Positions 17,928 through 26,830 of a stretch of 64,000 nt of DNA are shown in pieces; position 1 is the first letter of the stretch, and each line of letters opens with the position of its first letter. The position numbers and the translations under genes are program-made. Location: assembly GCF_900110575.1 (NCBI RefSeq), contig NZ_FOEF01000027.1:46676-110675 (forward strand), given 5' to 3'. The notes under the pieces are model-generated. The model made no database searches, was not told where the DNA came from, and saw only the letters and a list, made by a program, of their open reading frames with translations. The DNA comes from Amycolatopsis saalfeldensis. Its GTDB lineage: Bacteria; Actinomycetota; Actinomycetes; Mycobacteriales; Pseudonocardiaceae.

Positions 17928-19103
17928 GTGACCGAATCCCCCCAGCTGCCACCCGAAAACGTCTTCGACTGGCTCGACGCCGAGGCGGAGAAGCGGGCGG
18001 CCGCGGGGCTCGTGCGGCGGCTGCGGCCCCGGCCGGCGCAGCCGGAAGAACTCGACCTGGCGGGCAACGACTACCTCGGCCTGGCCCGGGACAAGCGGGT
18101 CGCCGGCGCCGCGGCGGCGGCCGCGCTGCGCTGGGGCTCGGGGTCCACCGGCTCCCGGCTCGTCACCGGTTCGCTGGAGCTGCACACCGAGCTGGAGCTG
18201 GAACTCGCGCGGTTCTGCGGCGCGCAGGCGGCGCTGGTGTTCTCCTCGGGCTTCGCCGCCAACCTCGGCGCGGTGACGGCCCTGTCCGGCACGGAATCCG
18301 CGATCGTCACGGACAAGTACATCCACGCGTCGCTGATCGAAGGCTGCCGGCTCTCGCGGGCCGACGTCGCGGCCGTCGCGCACAGCACGCCGTCGGCGAT
18401 CCAGCACGCGCTGTCCACACGCCGCAAGCCCCGCGCGCTGGTGATCACGGACTCGGTCTTCTCGGTGGACGGCGACCTCGCCCCGCTCGGTGAACTCGCC
18501 GGGATCTGCCGCGAGAACGGCGCGGCCCTGCTGGTGGACGACGCGCACGGCTTCGGCGTCCTCGGTGAAGGCGGCCGCGGCGCGGTGCACGCGGCCGGGC
18601 TGTCCAGCGCCCCGGACGTCGTGACGACGGTGACACTCTCGAAGTCCCTCGGCGCCCAGGGCGGCGCCGTCATCGGCCCCCGGCGGGTGATCAAGCACCT
18701 CGTGGACACCGCGCGCAGCTTCATCTTCGACACCGCCCTCGCCCCGGCCAGCGCCGCCGCCGCGCTGTCCGCGCTGGGCGTGCTGAAGTCGGAGCCGGAC
18801 CTGCCGGGCAAGGTCGTGGAGAACGCCGGGAACCTCGCGATGCAGCTCAAGGCCGCGGGCCTGCGGGCGAGCCTGCCGGACGCCGCCGTGATCTCGGTGC
18901 AGGCACCCTCGGCCGAAGCCGCCGTCGCCTGGGCGGAATCCTGTGCGGAGCACGGAATCCGCGTCGGCTGCTTCCGGCCGCCGTCGGTGCCGGACGGCAT
19001 CTCGCGGCTGCGCCTGACCGCCCGCGCCGACCTCACCGAGGCCGACCTGGACCGCGCGGTGAAGGTGATCACGGCTTCCGCCCCGCGCGGCGCCACGGCC
19101 TGA
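17928..19103 (+). CDS. bioF: 8-amino-7-oxononanoate synthase (BioF) or related alpha-oxoamine synthase
   Basis: This 391-aa PLP enzyme condenses an acyl thioester with an amino acid; in BioF, pimeloyl-ACP plus alanine for biotin. The PLP lysine is K239 in TLSKSLGAQGG, the cofactor-binding DDAHGFG sits at about 204-210, and GSGSTGSRL and HTELELELA are family segments. The other bio genes are not in the window, so the biotin assignment is by similarity only. GTG 17928 follows GGTGGGAG, and the family N-terminus starts there; upstream in-frame codons to 17886 overlap the terminator region. Confidence 0.85.
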   Translation: MTESPQLPPENVFDWLDAEAEKRAAAGLVRRLRPRPAQPEELDLAGNDYLGLARDKRVAGAAAAAALRWGSGSTGSRLVTGSLELHTELELELARFCGAQAALVFSSGFAANLGAVTALSGTESAIVTDKYIHASLIEGCRLSRADVAAVAHSTPSAIQHALSTRRKPRALVITDSVFSVDGDLAPLGELAGICRENGAALLVDDAHGFGVLGEGGRGAVHAAGLSSAPDVVTTVTLSKSLGAQGGAVIGPRRVIKHLVDTARSFIFDTALAPASAAAALSALGVLKSEPDLPGKVVENAGNLAMQLKAAGLRASLPDAAVISVQAPSAEAAVAWAESCAEHGIRVGCFRPPSVPDGISRLRLTARADLTEADLDRAVKVITASAPRGATA

Positions 19104-19134
19104 TTTTCCCGCCACCGCACGGAAATCCGGCGTG

Positions 19135-19575
19135 CTACCCGGCGATCGCGGGCCGGCGCATGGTGATGTGCGGGATGCCGTCGTCGAGGAATTCCCCGCC
19201 CTCGGCCACGAAGCCGTAGCGGGCGTACAGGCCTTGGGCGTACGTCTGGGCGTCCAGCACGAACTCGCCGGGAGCGCCGTCGAGCGCGGCGGCCATCAGC
19301 TCCCCCGCCAGGCCACGGCCGCGGGCGGACTTCGCCGTGACCACCCGCCCGATCCGGCCGACACCGCCGGGCTCGGCGAGGACCCGCAGGTACGCGTCCA
19401 CGCCCTCTTCGCTGCCGATCCACAGGTGCCGGGTGCCCGGCAGCAGGTCGCGGCCGTCCACCTCGGGGTACGCGCATTCCTGCTCGACCACGAACACGTC
19501 GCAGCGCAGGCGGAGGACGGCGTACAACTGGGCGGCGGTGAGGTCGGGACCGGCCGCGGTAAACAGGGTGCTCAC
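19135..19575 (-). CDS. ElaA-like GNAT acetyltransferase
   Basis: This 146-aa GNAT protein of the ElaA type begins VSTLFTAAGPDLTAAQLYAV and contains VLRLRCDVFVVEQECAYPEVDG split over the usual ElaA N-terminal region. The acetyl-CoA loop is SARGRGLAGELM, and it ends YARYGFVAEGGEFLDDGIPH. GTG 19575 fits the family start; the frame is open further upstream only because it shadows the protease gene. It lies 26 bp downstream of that protease gene and probably shares its transcript. The substrate is unknown. Confidence 0.87.
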   Translation of the reverse strand: MSTLFTAAGPDLTAAQLYAVLRLRCDVFVVEQECAYPEVDGRDLLPGTRHLWIGSEEGVDAYLRVLAEPGGVGRIGRVVTAKSARGRGLAGELMAAALDGAPGEFVLDAQTYAQGLYARYGFVAEGGEFLDDGIPHITMRRPAIAG

Positions 19576-19601
19576 GGTCCCTGCATACCAGCGACCGGAT
19601 C

Positions 19602-20429
19602 TCAGCCGAGGATGCGGCCCTGGGACTGCTGCGCGATGTCGTCCGAGAACGCCGAAACCCGCGTGTACACGCCCGGCTTGCCCGCCTTCGCGCAGCCGTC
19701 GCCGAAGGAGACGACGCCGATCAGCGTGTCGCCGACCACCAGCGGGCCGCCGGAGTCGCCCTGGCAGGCGTCCTTGCCGCCGTCCGGGTAGCCCGCGCAG
19801 ACCATGCTCGCCGGGTCGTAGGTGTCGTAGGCCGTCTTGCACGCGGAATCGCTGACCACCGGGACGACCACGCTGCGCAGGGTGTCGGAGCGGGCGCCGC
19901 CGTCGGACAGCCGGCCCCAGCCGAGCACCGTGGCCTGCGTGCCGGTGTCGTAGGAGGAGCGGTCGCTCGCGTCCGCGACCTTCGCCGGGCGGTACGGCAG
20001 CTGGCCGCGCACGGTCAGCACCGCGATGTCGTCGCCCTTGGTCGGATCGGTGAAGTCCGGGTCGATCCACACCTTCGACACCGCGAGCACGATGCCGTCG
20101 TCGGTGCGCTTGTCCTGCCTTCCGGCGACCACGCGGGTGTCGGAAGCCGCGATGGCCTTCGCGCAGTGCGCCGCCGTCGCGACCGCCGAGGAGCTGACGA
20201 TCACCGCGCCGCAGTACTGGTTGCCGCCGGAGTCGGTGAGGTACACCGCGTACGGGTGATCCGACAGCGAAGCCTCGTCGCCGCCGACGATCCGCGGCTG
20301 CGCGCCCGAAGCGGGGCCGCTGGGCTCGTCCTGCGCCGAGGCCGAGCCGACCGCGATCGGCACCACTGCCGCGGTCACGAGCAGCGCTCCCGCCACGAGC
20401 AGCAGGGGACGGCGATACTTGGCGGGCAT
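19602..20429 (-). CDS. Secreted trypsin-like serine protease (S1)
   Basis: This 275-aa exported protease has a signal peptide at residues 1-32 (RR then a hydrophobic core, cleavage near SASAQ) and a short propeptide before the activation site RIVGG (I47). The catalytic triad is H88 in TAAHC, D134 in KGDDIAVL and S226 in GDSGGPL. D220 in the S1 pocket predicts trypsin-like cleavage after Lys/Arg. Six cysteines (C73, C89, C197, C211, C222, C245 or nearby) fit three disulphides. ATG 20429 has AAGGGG upstream; an in-frame GTG five codons earlier would place that site inside the gene. Confidence 0.95.
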   Translation of the reverse strand: MPAKYRRPLLLVAGALLVTAAVVPIAVGSASAQDEPSGPASGAQPRIVGGDEASLSDHPYAVYLTDSGGNQYCGAVIVSSSAVATAAHCAKAIAASDTRVVAGRQDKRTDDGIVLAVSKVWIDPDFTDPTKGDDIAVLTVRGQLPYRPAKVADASDRSSYDTGTQATVLGWGRLSDGGARSDTLRSVVVPVVSDSACKTAYDTYDPASMVCAGYPDGGKDACQGDSGGPLVVGDTLIGVVSFGDGCAKAGKPGVYTRVSAFSDDIAQQSQGRILG

Positions 20430-20618
20430 GGGGTTCCCCTTCACGATCGGACAAGCGGCGCGGTGCGGTCCGCGCGCCCGGGAGCCAACCGGCTGAGACT
20501 GTTCGACTCCGGCGCGTGAACGGACGACCGTCGTTACCCTAAACGGAGCAGGCCCGAAATGGTGTCACTGGAACGGGTGGACTGCGTGCTCACCGAGCGC
20601 GTTTGTTTAGCTGAGCGC

Positions 20619-21479
20619 ATGCGACGGACAGCGATGGCGGCGGCAGGCGCGCTGATGGCGTTCCTGCTGGTCGGTTGTACGACCCACACCCCGGCCACGC
20701 AGTCGGCGAGCCCGGTTCCGCCGTCACGAGGCGTGACAACCCCGGCATCTCCGACAACTCCGGCGCCGTCGAGCGCCCCCGCCGTCACCTGGCAGGTGGG
20801 TGCCCGGCCGCTCCCCCGGCGAGCGGACGGCTTCGGCGAGATCGAACCGACCCCACCCGAACTGGTGAACCGGTCCCTGCCGACCCACGATTTCCTGCCG
20901 CCGCCGGCCGGCACCGCGTTCGCGGCCCAGGTCGGCGCCGTACCCGCGGACGTCCTCGCCCGCAGCACCTGGCAGCCCGCCTGCCCGGTGCAGGCGTCCG
21001 ACCTCCGCTACGTGACGGTGTCCTTCTGGGGCTTCGACAACCGCGCGCACACCGGCGAGCTGCTGGTGAACCGCACCGGCGCGCAGGCGATGACGCAGGT
21101 CTTCGGGCAGCTTTTCGCCGCCCGCTTCCCGATCGAGGAGATGCGGGTGACCGCGCCGGCCGAGCTGGACGCCCCGCCCACCGGCGACGGCAACGACACC
21201 AGCGCGTTCGTCTGCCGGCCGGTGCGCGGCCAGACGAACTGGTCCTCGCACGCGTACGGGCTGGCCATGGACGTGAACCCGTTCTGCAATCCGTACACCA
21301 AGGGCGACCTGGTACTGCCGGAGCTGGCGTCGGCGTACGTCGACCGTTCGCGGGTGCGACCGGGCATGGCGCTCGCGGGCAGCGAGGTGGTGCGCGACTT
21401 CGCCGCGGTGGGCTGGAGCTGGGGCGGCGCCTGGACCTCGCCGACGGACCGGATGCACTTCACCGCCACCGGGCAGTGA
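20619..21479 (+). CDS. M15-family D-Ala-D-Ala carboxypeptidase-like lipoprotein (VanY-like)
   Basis: This 286-aa exported protein has a lipobox LLVGC with C20, so it is probably lipid-anchored. A Pro/Ser/Thr-rich linker (about 25-60) leads to an M15 peptidase fold. The zinc site is visible as SSHAYGLAMDVNPF (His and Asp seven residues apart) and the final DRMHF His. The expected action is trimming D-Ala from peptidoglycan stem peptides or cleaving related L,D links. ATG 20619 gives a normal signal peptide. It is divergent from the protease gene across about 190 bp that probably hold both promoters. Confidence 0.87.
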   Translation: MRRTAMAAAGALMAFLLVGCTTHTPATQSASPVPPSRGVTTPASPTTPAPSSAPAVTWQVGARPLPRRADGFGEIEPTPPELVNRSLPTHDFLPPPAGTAFAAQVGAVPADVLARSTWQPACPVQASDLRYVTVSFWGFDNRAHTGELLVNRTGAQAMTQVFGQLFAARFPIEEMRVTAPAELDAPPTGDGNDTSAFVCRPVRGQTNWSSHAYGLAMDVNPFCNPYTKGDLVLPELASAYVDRSRVRPGMALAGSEVVRDFAAVGWSWGGAWTSPTDRMHFTATGQ

Positions 21480-21565
21480 CGGGCGTCGCCGCGGGAACAC
21501 CCGGTCGGGCGAACCGGTTGGCTAGGGTGGGGAACACCCGTCTGACCGGCTTTCGGAGGAAGACT

Positions 21566-22960
21566 GTGCCGCACTACGACCTGGTGATCGTCGGGACCGG
21601 ATCGGGGAACTCGATCCTCGGCCCGCAGTTCGCCGACTGGAAGACGGCGATCGTGGAGAAGGGCACCTTCGGCGGCACCTGCCTGAACGTCGGCTGCATC
21701 CCGACCAAGATGTTCGTCTACGCCGCCGACGTCGCCACGACGCCTTCGCACAGCTCGCGCTACGGCGTCGACGAAGAGCTGAAGGCCGTGCGCTGGCCGG
21801 AAATCCGGGACCGCATCTTCGGCCGGATCGACCCCATCGCCGCGGGCGGCGCCGAGTACCGGAAGCACCACGAGGACAACAAGAACGTCGACGTCTACAC
21901 CGGCGAAGGCCGCTTCACCGGCATGAAGGAGCTGCGCGTCAGCTTCTCCGACGGGCGGCCCGACGAGGTGCTGACCGCCGACCGTTTCGTGCTCGCCGCC
22001 GGCGGGCGCCCGGTGATCCCGGACGTCCCGGGCCTCGAGGAGACCGGCTACCACACCTCAGACACCGTGATGCGGCTCGACGAGCTGCCGCGGCGCATCG
22101 TGATCATCGGCGGCGGCTACATCGCGGCCGAGTTCGCGCACGTCTTCGCGTCTTTCGGGGTCGAGGTGACGGTCGTCGGCCGGTCCGGCGCCCTGCTGCG
22201 CTCGGAGGACGAGGAGGTCAGCGCGCGGTTCACCGAGCTGGCCGCGGAACGCTACGACGTGCGGCTGGACCGCAAGACCACGCGGGCGCGCAAGACCGCC
22301 TCGGGCGTCGCGCTGGACCTCGAAGGCCCGCAGGGCGCGGAAACCGTCGAGGCCGACCTGATCCTGGTCGCCACCGGCCGCACGCCGAACTCCGACCGGC
22401 TCGACGTCGCCGCCACCGGAGTGACCACAATGGACAGTGGGCACGTGGTGGTGGACGGCTACCAGCAGACCGTGGTGGACGGCATCTACGCGCTCGGCGA
22501 CCTGTCCTCGCCACACGAGCTGAAGCACGTCGCCAACCACGAGTCCCGGGTGGTCCAGCACAACCTGCTGCACCCGGACGAGCGGATCGAGGCCGACCAC
22601 CGGTTCGTCCCGCACGCGGTGTTCACCGCGCCGCAGGTGGCTTCGGTGGGGCTGACCGAGCAGAAGGCGCGTGCCAAGGGTGTGTCCTATGTGGTCTCCA
22701 AGCAGGACTACGCGGGCATCGCGTACGGCTGGGCGATGGAGGACACCACCGGCTTCGCCAAGCTGCTCGCGGACCCGGCCACCGGGCAGCTGCTCGGCGC
22801 GCACATCATCGGCCCGCAGGCGTCTTCGGTGATCCAGCCGCTGATCCAGGCGATGAGCTTCGGCCTCGACGCGCGCTCCATGGCGCGCGGCCAGTACTGG
22901 ATCCACCCGGCGATGCCGGAGCTGATCGAGAACGCGCTGCTGAACCTGCCGCTCGACTGA
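21566..22960 (+). CDS. mtr: Mycothione reductase
   Basis: This 464-aa FAD/NADPH disulphide reductase recycles mycothione (oxidised mycothiol) to mycothiol. The FAD fold is DLVIVGTGSGN, the redox-active cysteines are C39 and C44 in GGTCLNVGCIPTK, the NADPH fold is IVIIGGGYIAAEFAHVFASF, and the partner dimer contributes H447/E452 in HPAMPELIENA. The GTGSGNSIL start and overall pattern favour Mtr over glutathione reductase or LpdA, as expected in a mycothiol-making actinomycete. GTG 21566 follows GGAGGAAG. Confidence 0.93.
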   Translation: MPHYDLVIVGTGSGNSILGPQFADWKTAIVEKGTFGGTCLNVGCIPTKMFVYAADVATTPSHSSRYGVDEELKAVRWPEIRDRIFGRIDPIAAGGAEYRKHHEDNKNVDVYTGEGRFTGMKELRVSFSDGRPDEVLTADRFVLAAGGRPVIPDVPGLEETGYHTSDTVMRLDELPRRIVIIGGGYIAAEFAHVFASFGVEVTVVGRSGALLRSEDEEVSARFTELAAERYDVRLDRKTTRARKTASGVALDLEGPQGAETVEADLILVATGRTPNSDRLDVAATGVTTMDSGHVVVDGYQQTVVDGIYALGDLSSPHELKHVANHESRVVQHNLLHPDERIEADHRFVPHAVFTAPQVASVGLTEQKARAKGVSYVVSKQDYAGIAYGWAMEDTTGFAKLLADPATGQLLGAHIIGPQASSVIQPLIQAMSFGLDARSMARGQYWIHPAMPELIENALLNLPLD

Positions 22961-22973
22961 CCCCGTTCGGGAG

Positions 22974-24248
22974 TCAGACGAAGCGGCGGCGTCCGGCCAG
23001 CACGCCGAAGGCCATCTGCGCGCACATCACCACGATCAGCACGATCAGCGACACCGTCCAGCCTCCGGTCGCGTCGTGCAGCAGCCCGAACACGAACGGT
23101 CCCACCGCCGCCAGCAGATAGCCGAACCCCTGCGCCATGCCCGAAAGCCGCGCGGTGTCGGCGCCGGTGCGCGCACGCAGCGCGATTACCGTCAATGCCA
23201 AGGAGAACACGCTCATCCCGATGCCGATCAGGATGCTCCACAGCAGCGGCGACGCGCCGGGCGCGAAGAGCAGGCCGAGCATCCCGGCGAAACCGCACAC
23301 GCCCATGCCGAGGATCCACAGGCTCTGACTGCCCTGGCGCGCGGCGATCGGCGGGATCACCAGGCTGATCGGCACGGCGATCACGGACATCAGGCCGAGC
23401 AGCAGCCCGGCGTCGCCCTTGGACACCCCGGCGTCGATGAAGACCTGCGGCAGCCAGCCCATCACCACGTACGCGATGAATGCCTGCAGCCCGAAGAAGA
23501 TCGTGACGATCCAGGCCAGCCGGTTGCGCATCAGCGAACGCCCGCCTTCGCCCCCGGTCGTCGTGCGGGCGGTCCGTCCGGTGCCGCGCGCGGCGAGCAG
23601 CCAGGCCACCAGCGCGATGGCGGCCAGCACGGCCCACCCGCCCAGCGCCGGGCGCCAACCGCCGAGCACCCCCTCGATCGGCGGGCTGACCGACGAGCCG
23701 AGCGCGCCGCCGCCTTGCAGCGCCGCGGTGTAGACCCCGGTCATCATGCCGACGCGGGCCGGGAAGGAGTCCCTGATGACCACCGGGATGAGGACGTTGA
23801 CCAGTGCGATGCCGGCCGTCGCGACGAGCGTGCCGCCGAGCACCACCAGCGGGCCGTCGACCACGCGCAGCACGAGGCCCACGGTCAGCACCGCGAGCGC
23901 GAACGAGATGGCCGCGCCGATGCCGAACCGGCGCGAGAGCAGCGGCGCGGCGAGGCCGGCGCCCGCGAAGCACAGGCCGGGCAACGTGGTCAGCAGGCTC
24001 GCCCACAGCGCGGACGCGCCGAGGTCGGCCCGCATCTCCGCGAGCAGCGGGCCGACGCTGGTGATGGCGGGGCGCAGGTTCATCGCCGTGAGCACCACGG
24101 CGATGGCGAGCAGGACGCCGCCGGCGATCACCCCGGGACGACGGCCGCCGCCGGCCTCCTCTTCCAGGCTGCCCTCGAGTTCGAGCTCGAGACGGTCGGC
24201 GTACGAGGCGGCGGGGCGCGGGGTGGGATCCCAGGAATCGACGGACAC
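22974..24248 (-). CDS. MFS transporter, CynX/NimT-like
   Basis: This is a 424-aa twelve-helix membrane transporter. After an acidic 40-residue N-terminus (ELELEGSLEEE) the first helix runs into NLRPAITSVGPLL, the signature of the CynX/NimT (cyanate/nitroimidazole) MFS group. The usual central cytoplasmic loop follows helix 6. The transported compound is unknown. GTG 24248 is the most likely start, 48 bp from the divergent GntR-type regulator at 24297, which probably controls it. Convergent with mtr (13 bp gap). Confidence 0.88.
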   Translation of the reverse strand: MSVDSWDPTPRPAASYADRLELELEGSLEEEAGGGRRPGVIAGGVLLAIAVVLTAMNLRPAITSVGPLLAEMRADLGASALWASLLTTLPGLCFAGAGLAAPLLSRRFGIGAAISFALAVLTVGLVLRVVDGPLVVLGGTLVATAGIALVNVLIPVVIRDSFPARVGMMTGVYTAALQGGGALGSSVSPPIEGVLGGWRPALGGWAVLAAIALVAWLLAARGTGRTARTTTGGEGGRSLMRNRLAWIVTIFFGLQAFIAYVVMGWLPQVFIDAGVSKGDAGLLLGLMSVIAVPISLVIPPIAARQGSQSLWILGMGVCGFAGMLGLLFAPGASPLLWSILIGIGMSVFSLALTVIALRARTGADTARLSGMAQGFGYLLAAVGPFVFGLLHDATGGWTVSLIVLIVVMCAQMAFGVLAGRRRFV

Positions 24249-24262
24249 GTCGGCTACTATGA

Positions 24263-24272
24263 CATACGTAGG
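24263..24272. promoter_or_regulatory. Candidate operator in the MFS/GntR divergent promoter
   Basis: The 48-bp gap between the two starts contains CATACGTAGG, palindromic at 8 of 10 positions around TACGTA, in an AT-rich stretch. FadR-type regulators commonly bind such short sites in divergent promoters; binding here is inferred from position. Confidence 0.35.
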
Positions 24273-24296
24273 ATGATTGGATGAAGGGATAAACCT

Positions 24297-24983
24297 GTGC
24301 CTTTGGCCACCACACGCCGCACCGGCCTGGTCGATCAGGTCATCGACCAGATCCGCGACGCGGTCACCCGCGGTGAATGGCCGCTCGGGCAGCGCATCCC
24401 GACCGAGGCGGCGCTGACCGCGGAGCTCGGCGTGGGCCGCAACACGGTGCGGGAGGCCGTGCGGGCGCTCGCGCACACCGGCATCCTCGAGGTCCGCCAG
24501 GGCGACGGCACGTACGTGCGCGCGACGAGCGAGGTCTCCGGCGCGATCCGGCGACTGTGCGGGACCGAGCTGCGCGAGGTGCTCCAGGTCCGCCGCACCC
24601 TGGAGGTCGAGGGCGCGCGCCTGGCCGCCACCGCCCGCACCGACGAGGAACTCGCGAACCTGCGAGACCTCCTCGAACGCCGCGACGCCGACCAAGACGA
24701 AGGCCGGCTCGAGGATTTCGTCCACATCGACGCGGAATTCCACCTCGAGGTTGTCCGATGTGGACACAACAGCCTGCTGTTCGAGCTGTACCGCGGCCTG
24801 ATGGAGGCCATCACCGCAAGCGTCGCCTCGACCTCCTCCGACGACCCCGAACACGCGGAGGCCATCAAACACCACGGCCTAGTCGACGCCATCGAAGCCC
24901 GCGACGCCACCCGCGCAGCCGCCGAGGCCGCAGGCTTCCTCGACGAACTACTGGCCCGGACGGACGAGCCCACAGCCGACTGA
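24297..24983 (+). CDS. GntR-family regulator, FadR/FCD type
   Basis: This 228-aa repressor has an N-terminal winged helix (about 8-75; RIPTEAALTAELGVGRNTVR then GILEVRQGDGTYV) and a C-terminal FCD ligand domain (about 90-215) with the Asp/His metal-binding pattern (DAEFHLEVV, then IKHHGLVDAI). FCD proteins sense carboxylic acids or related metabolites. Its divergent neighbour is a CynX/NimT-like exporter, its probable target. GTG 24297. Confidence 0.92.
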   Translation: MPLATTRRTGLVDQVIDQIRDAVTRGEWPLGQRIPTEAALTAELGVGRNTVREAVRALAHTGILEVRQGDGTYVRATSEVSGAIRRLCGTELREVLQVRRTLEVEGARLAATARTDEELANLRDLLERRDADQDEGRLEDFVHIDAEFHLEVVRCGHNSLLFELYRGLMEAITASVASTSSDDPEHAEAIKHHGLVDAIEARDATRAAAEAAGFLDELLARTDEPTAD

Positions 24984-24987
24984 TCTC

Positions 24988-25076
24988 GCCGACCGATCTG
25001 CTTCCTGCTTGTGCCTACGGACTCTTGCCGACCGATTTGCTGTCCGCTCTTGCCGACGGATTTGCTGTCTGCTTGT
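24988..25076. repeat. Three ~25-bp direct repeats downstream of the GntR gene
   Basis: Near-identical units close to GCCGACCGATTTGCTGTC start at 24988, 25027 and 25052 (spacings 39 and 25 bp). They begin 5 bp after the GntR stop and are less GC-rich than their surroundings. No gene reads through them convincingly. Confidence 0.65.
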
Positions 25077-25109
25077 GCCGACAGCTTTACCGACTGCCGG
25101 ACCAATCGC

Positions 25110-25640
25110 CCCCACCCGGCCCGGCTCGTCCGCCGACCACCGACCAGCCCGAGCTCGCCCGCTGAACGCCAGCCACCAGCCCACCTCGCCCCGCCCGACA
25201 CACCTCACTCCGCCGACCGCGGGCCCGACACAGCTCACCCACCGACCCCCGGCCCGACAACTCACCCGGCCGAGCAGCGACCAGCCCGAGCTCACCCACC
25301 ACCCGCCGGCCACCCCACCCCGCCGACTGCGGGGCCGACGCAGCCCACCTACCGACCCCGCCAGCTCACCGACCACCGGCCAGCCCGAGCTCGTCGCTGA
25401 CCACTGGCGCAGCCCACTCCCCTCGCCGTCCACGGACCCCAGCCCGGGCCTACCTGCCGACCACGGACCCCACAGCCCGGGCCCACCTGCCGACCACCGA
25501 CCCCGTCAGCTCACCCACCGGCCACCAGCCAGCCCGGGCCCACCTGCCGACACGGCCCAGGCACACCCGCCGAGCGGCGATCGGCCAACCTGACCGGCCC
25601 ACCTGCCGACCCCGGCCGACCGGCGCACGGCAGGAACTCC
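25110..25640. repeat. C-rich degenerate repeat tract, no gene
   Basis: This tract is most of the non-coding gap 24984-25814. It is built from short C-rich units: CAGCCCGAGCTC at 25145, 25282 and 25381, the variant CAGCCCGGGCC at 25440, 25473 and 25530, with CCGACCACCGACC and CACCTGCCGACC between. All six frames give Pro/Ala/Arg or Gly/Trp/Ser low complexity. From about 25640 the sequence is ordinary and leads into the GDSL gene promoter. Confidence 0.7.
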
Positions 25641-25814
25641 ACCAAGGCCGCCCCCCAGCCCGGAATCCGCGTAATCCAGGCCCAGCCCGTCCGGAATCCT
25701 CACGAAGGCGACCTTCCTCGTCACCCGCGTGCAGGACACTTGAACGTGAAAGACTCTCACATTCAGCATGGATCGTGCGAGAGTGCGGGGATCAGCCGTC
25801 CTGAGGGAGAGACC

Positions 25815-26786
25815 GTGCGCCGTTCACCACTCGCTGTCCTGCTCGTGCTCGTGGGCCTGGTCGCCGGGGCGACCAGCGCGTCCGCGGCGCCGGCGTTCCA
25901 CAAGTACGTCGCGCTCGGCGACTCCTACACCGCCGGCCCGCTCATCCCCTGGCAGCAGGCGAGCTGGTGCTTCCGCTCCAACAACAACTACCCGTCCTGG
26001 CTGGCCACGCGGCTCGGGCTCTACGACACCGCCGGCGCGTTCACCGACGCCAGCTGCTCCTCGGCCGACACCACGAACATGGCCCATTCACAGGTCACGC
26101 CGTCGCCGAGCGTCCCGCTTTCCACGCAGCCCGCGCAGTTCGATTCGCTGTCGCTGGACACGGACCTGGTGACCGTCGGGATCGGGGGCAACGACTACAG
26201 CGTCTTCGGCAGCCTCGTCGGCACCTGCCCGACGGTGCGCGCGAGCGACCCGACCGGCTCACCGTGCCGCGACCACTTCACCGTCAACGGCGTCGACACC
26301 ATGGCCGCCGCGCTGAAGAACACCGAGAAGAACCTGGAGGGCGTCGTCCGCGGCGTGCGGGAGCACTCCCCCGCCGCGACGATCGTGATGGTCGGCTACC
26401 CCCGGCTGGCGCCGCCGAGCGGCTACTGCCCCAGCGTGCTCCCCTTCGCCGACGGCGACTATCGCTGGGCTGACAGCGTCGAGCGGCAGCTGAACGACGC
26501 CATCGCCACCGCCGCGCGGAAACAGGGCGCGCGTTACGTCGACACGTACGGCCCCAGCCTCGGCCACGACGCCTGCGCCGGTGACGCGGCCTGGATCAAC
26601 GGGCAGTCCACCAACCTGCTTGTCGCGGCCGCCTACCACCCGCTGCGCGCGGGCATGGAGGCCGAGGCGTCGCTGATCGCGAAGGCGCTGGGCGTGGGCT
26701 CGAGCGCCGGCCACGCACCCGCCGCCCGCGACGCCGCGAGCAACGGCCAGGTCCGCGACATGGCCCGCACCGCCGGAATCCGCTGA
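25815..26786 (+). CDS. Secreted SGNH/GDSL hydrolase (lipase/esterase)
   Basis: This 323-aa exported esterase or lipase has a signal peptide at about 1-25 (ending SASAAP). Family blocks are GDSYTAG with nucleophile S37, GGNDYS (block III, oxyanion Asn) and a C-terminal AAYHPLRAGMEAEA with the catalytic His. Several cysteines suggest disulphides as in the Streptomyces rimosus lipase group. The last ~30 residues (SSAGHAPAARDAASNG) are a disordered tail. GTG 25815 follows GAGGGAGA. It is preceded by the repeat tract and followed by the palindrome at 26791. Confidence 0.92.
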   Translation: MRRSPLAVLLVLVGLVAGATSASAAPAFHKYVALGDSYTAGPLIPWQQASWCFRSNNNYPSWLATRLGLYDTAGAFTDASCSSADTTNMAHSQVTPSPSVPLSTQPAQFDSLSLDTDLVTVGIGGNDYSVFGSLVGTCPTVRASDPTGSPCRDHFTVNGVDTMAAALKNTEKNLEGVVRGVREHSPAATIVMVGYPRLAPPSGYCPSVLPFADGDYRWADSVERQLNDAIATAARKQGARYVDTYGPSLGHDACAGDAAWINGQSTNLLVAAAYHPLRAGMEAEASLIAKALGVGSSAGHAPAARDAASNGQVRDMARTAGIR

Positions 26787-26790
26787 AAGA

Positions 26791-26827
26791 CTCGTGAGTG
26801 TTCATGCCGGTCATAAACACTCGCGAA
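26791..26827. terminator. CTCGTGAGTG palindrome between convergent genes (copy 2 of 3)
   Basis: CTCGTGAGTGTT (26791-26802) pairs with AACACTCGCGAA (26816-26827); the arms match except for a G-T-type pair and the end base. It begins 4 bp after the GDSL stop and ends 3 bp before the map stop, so it can serve both genes as terminator. Confidence 0.7.
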
Positions 26828-26830
26828 GGG

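Noticed and set aside
24948..25433. Minus-strand frame rich in Gly, Trp and Ser
   Set aside because: It reads through the repeat tract and the GntR end; low complexity, no start context and no domain.
24988..25540. Repeat tract considered as a CRISPR array
   Set aside because: Units are degenerate, spacers are irregular and repetitive themselves, and no cas genes are in the window.
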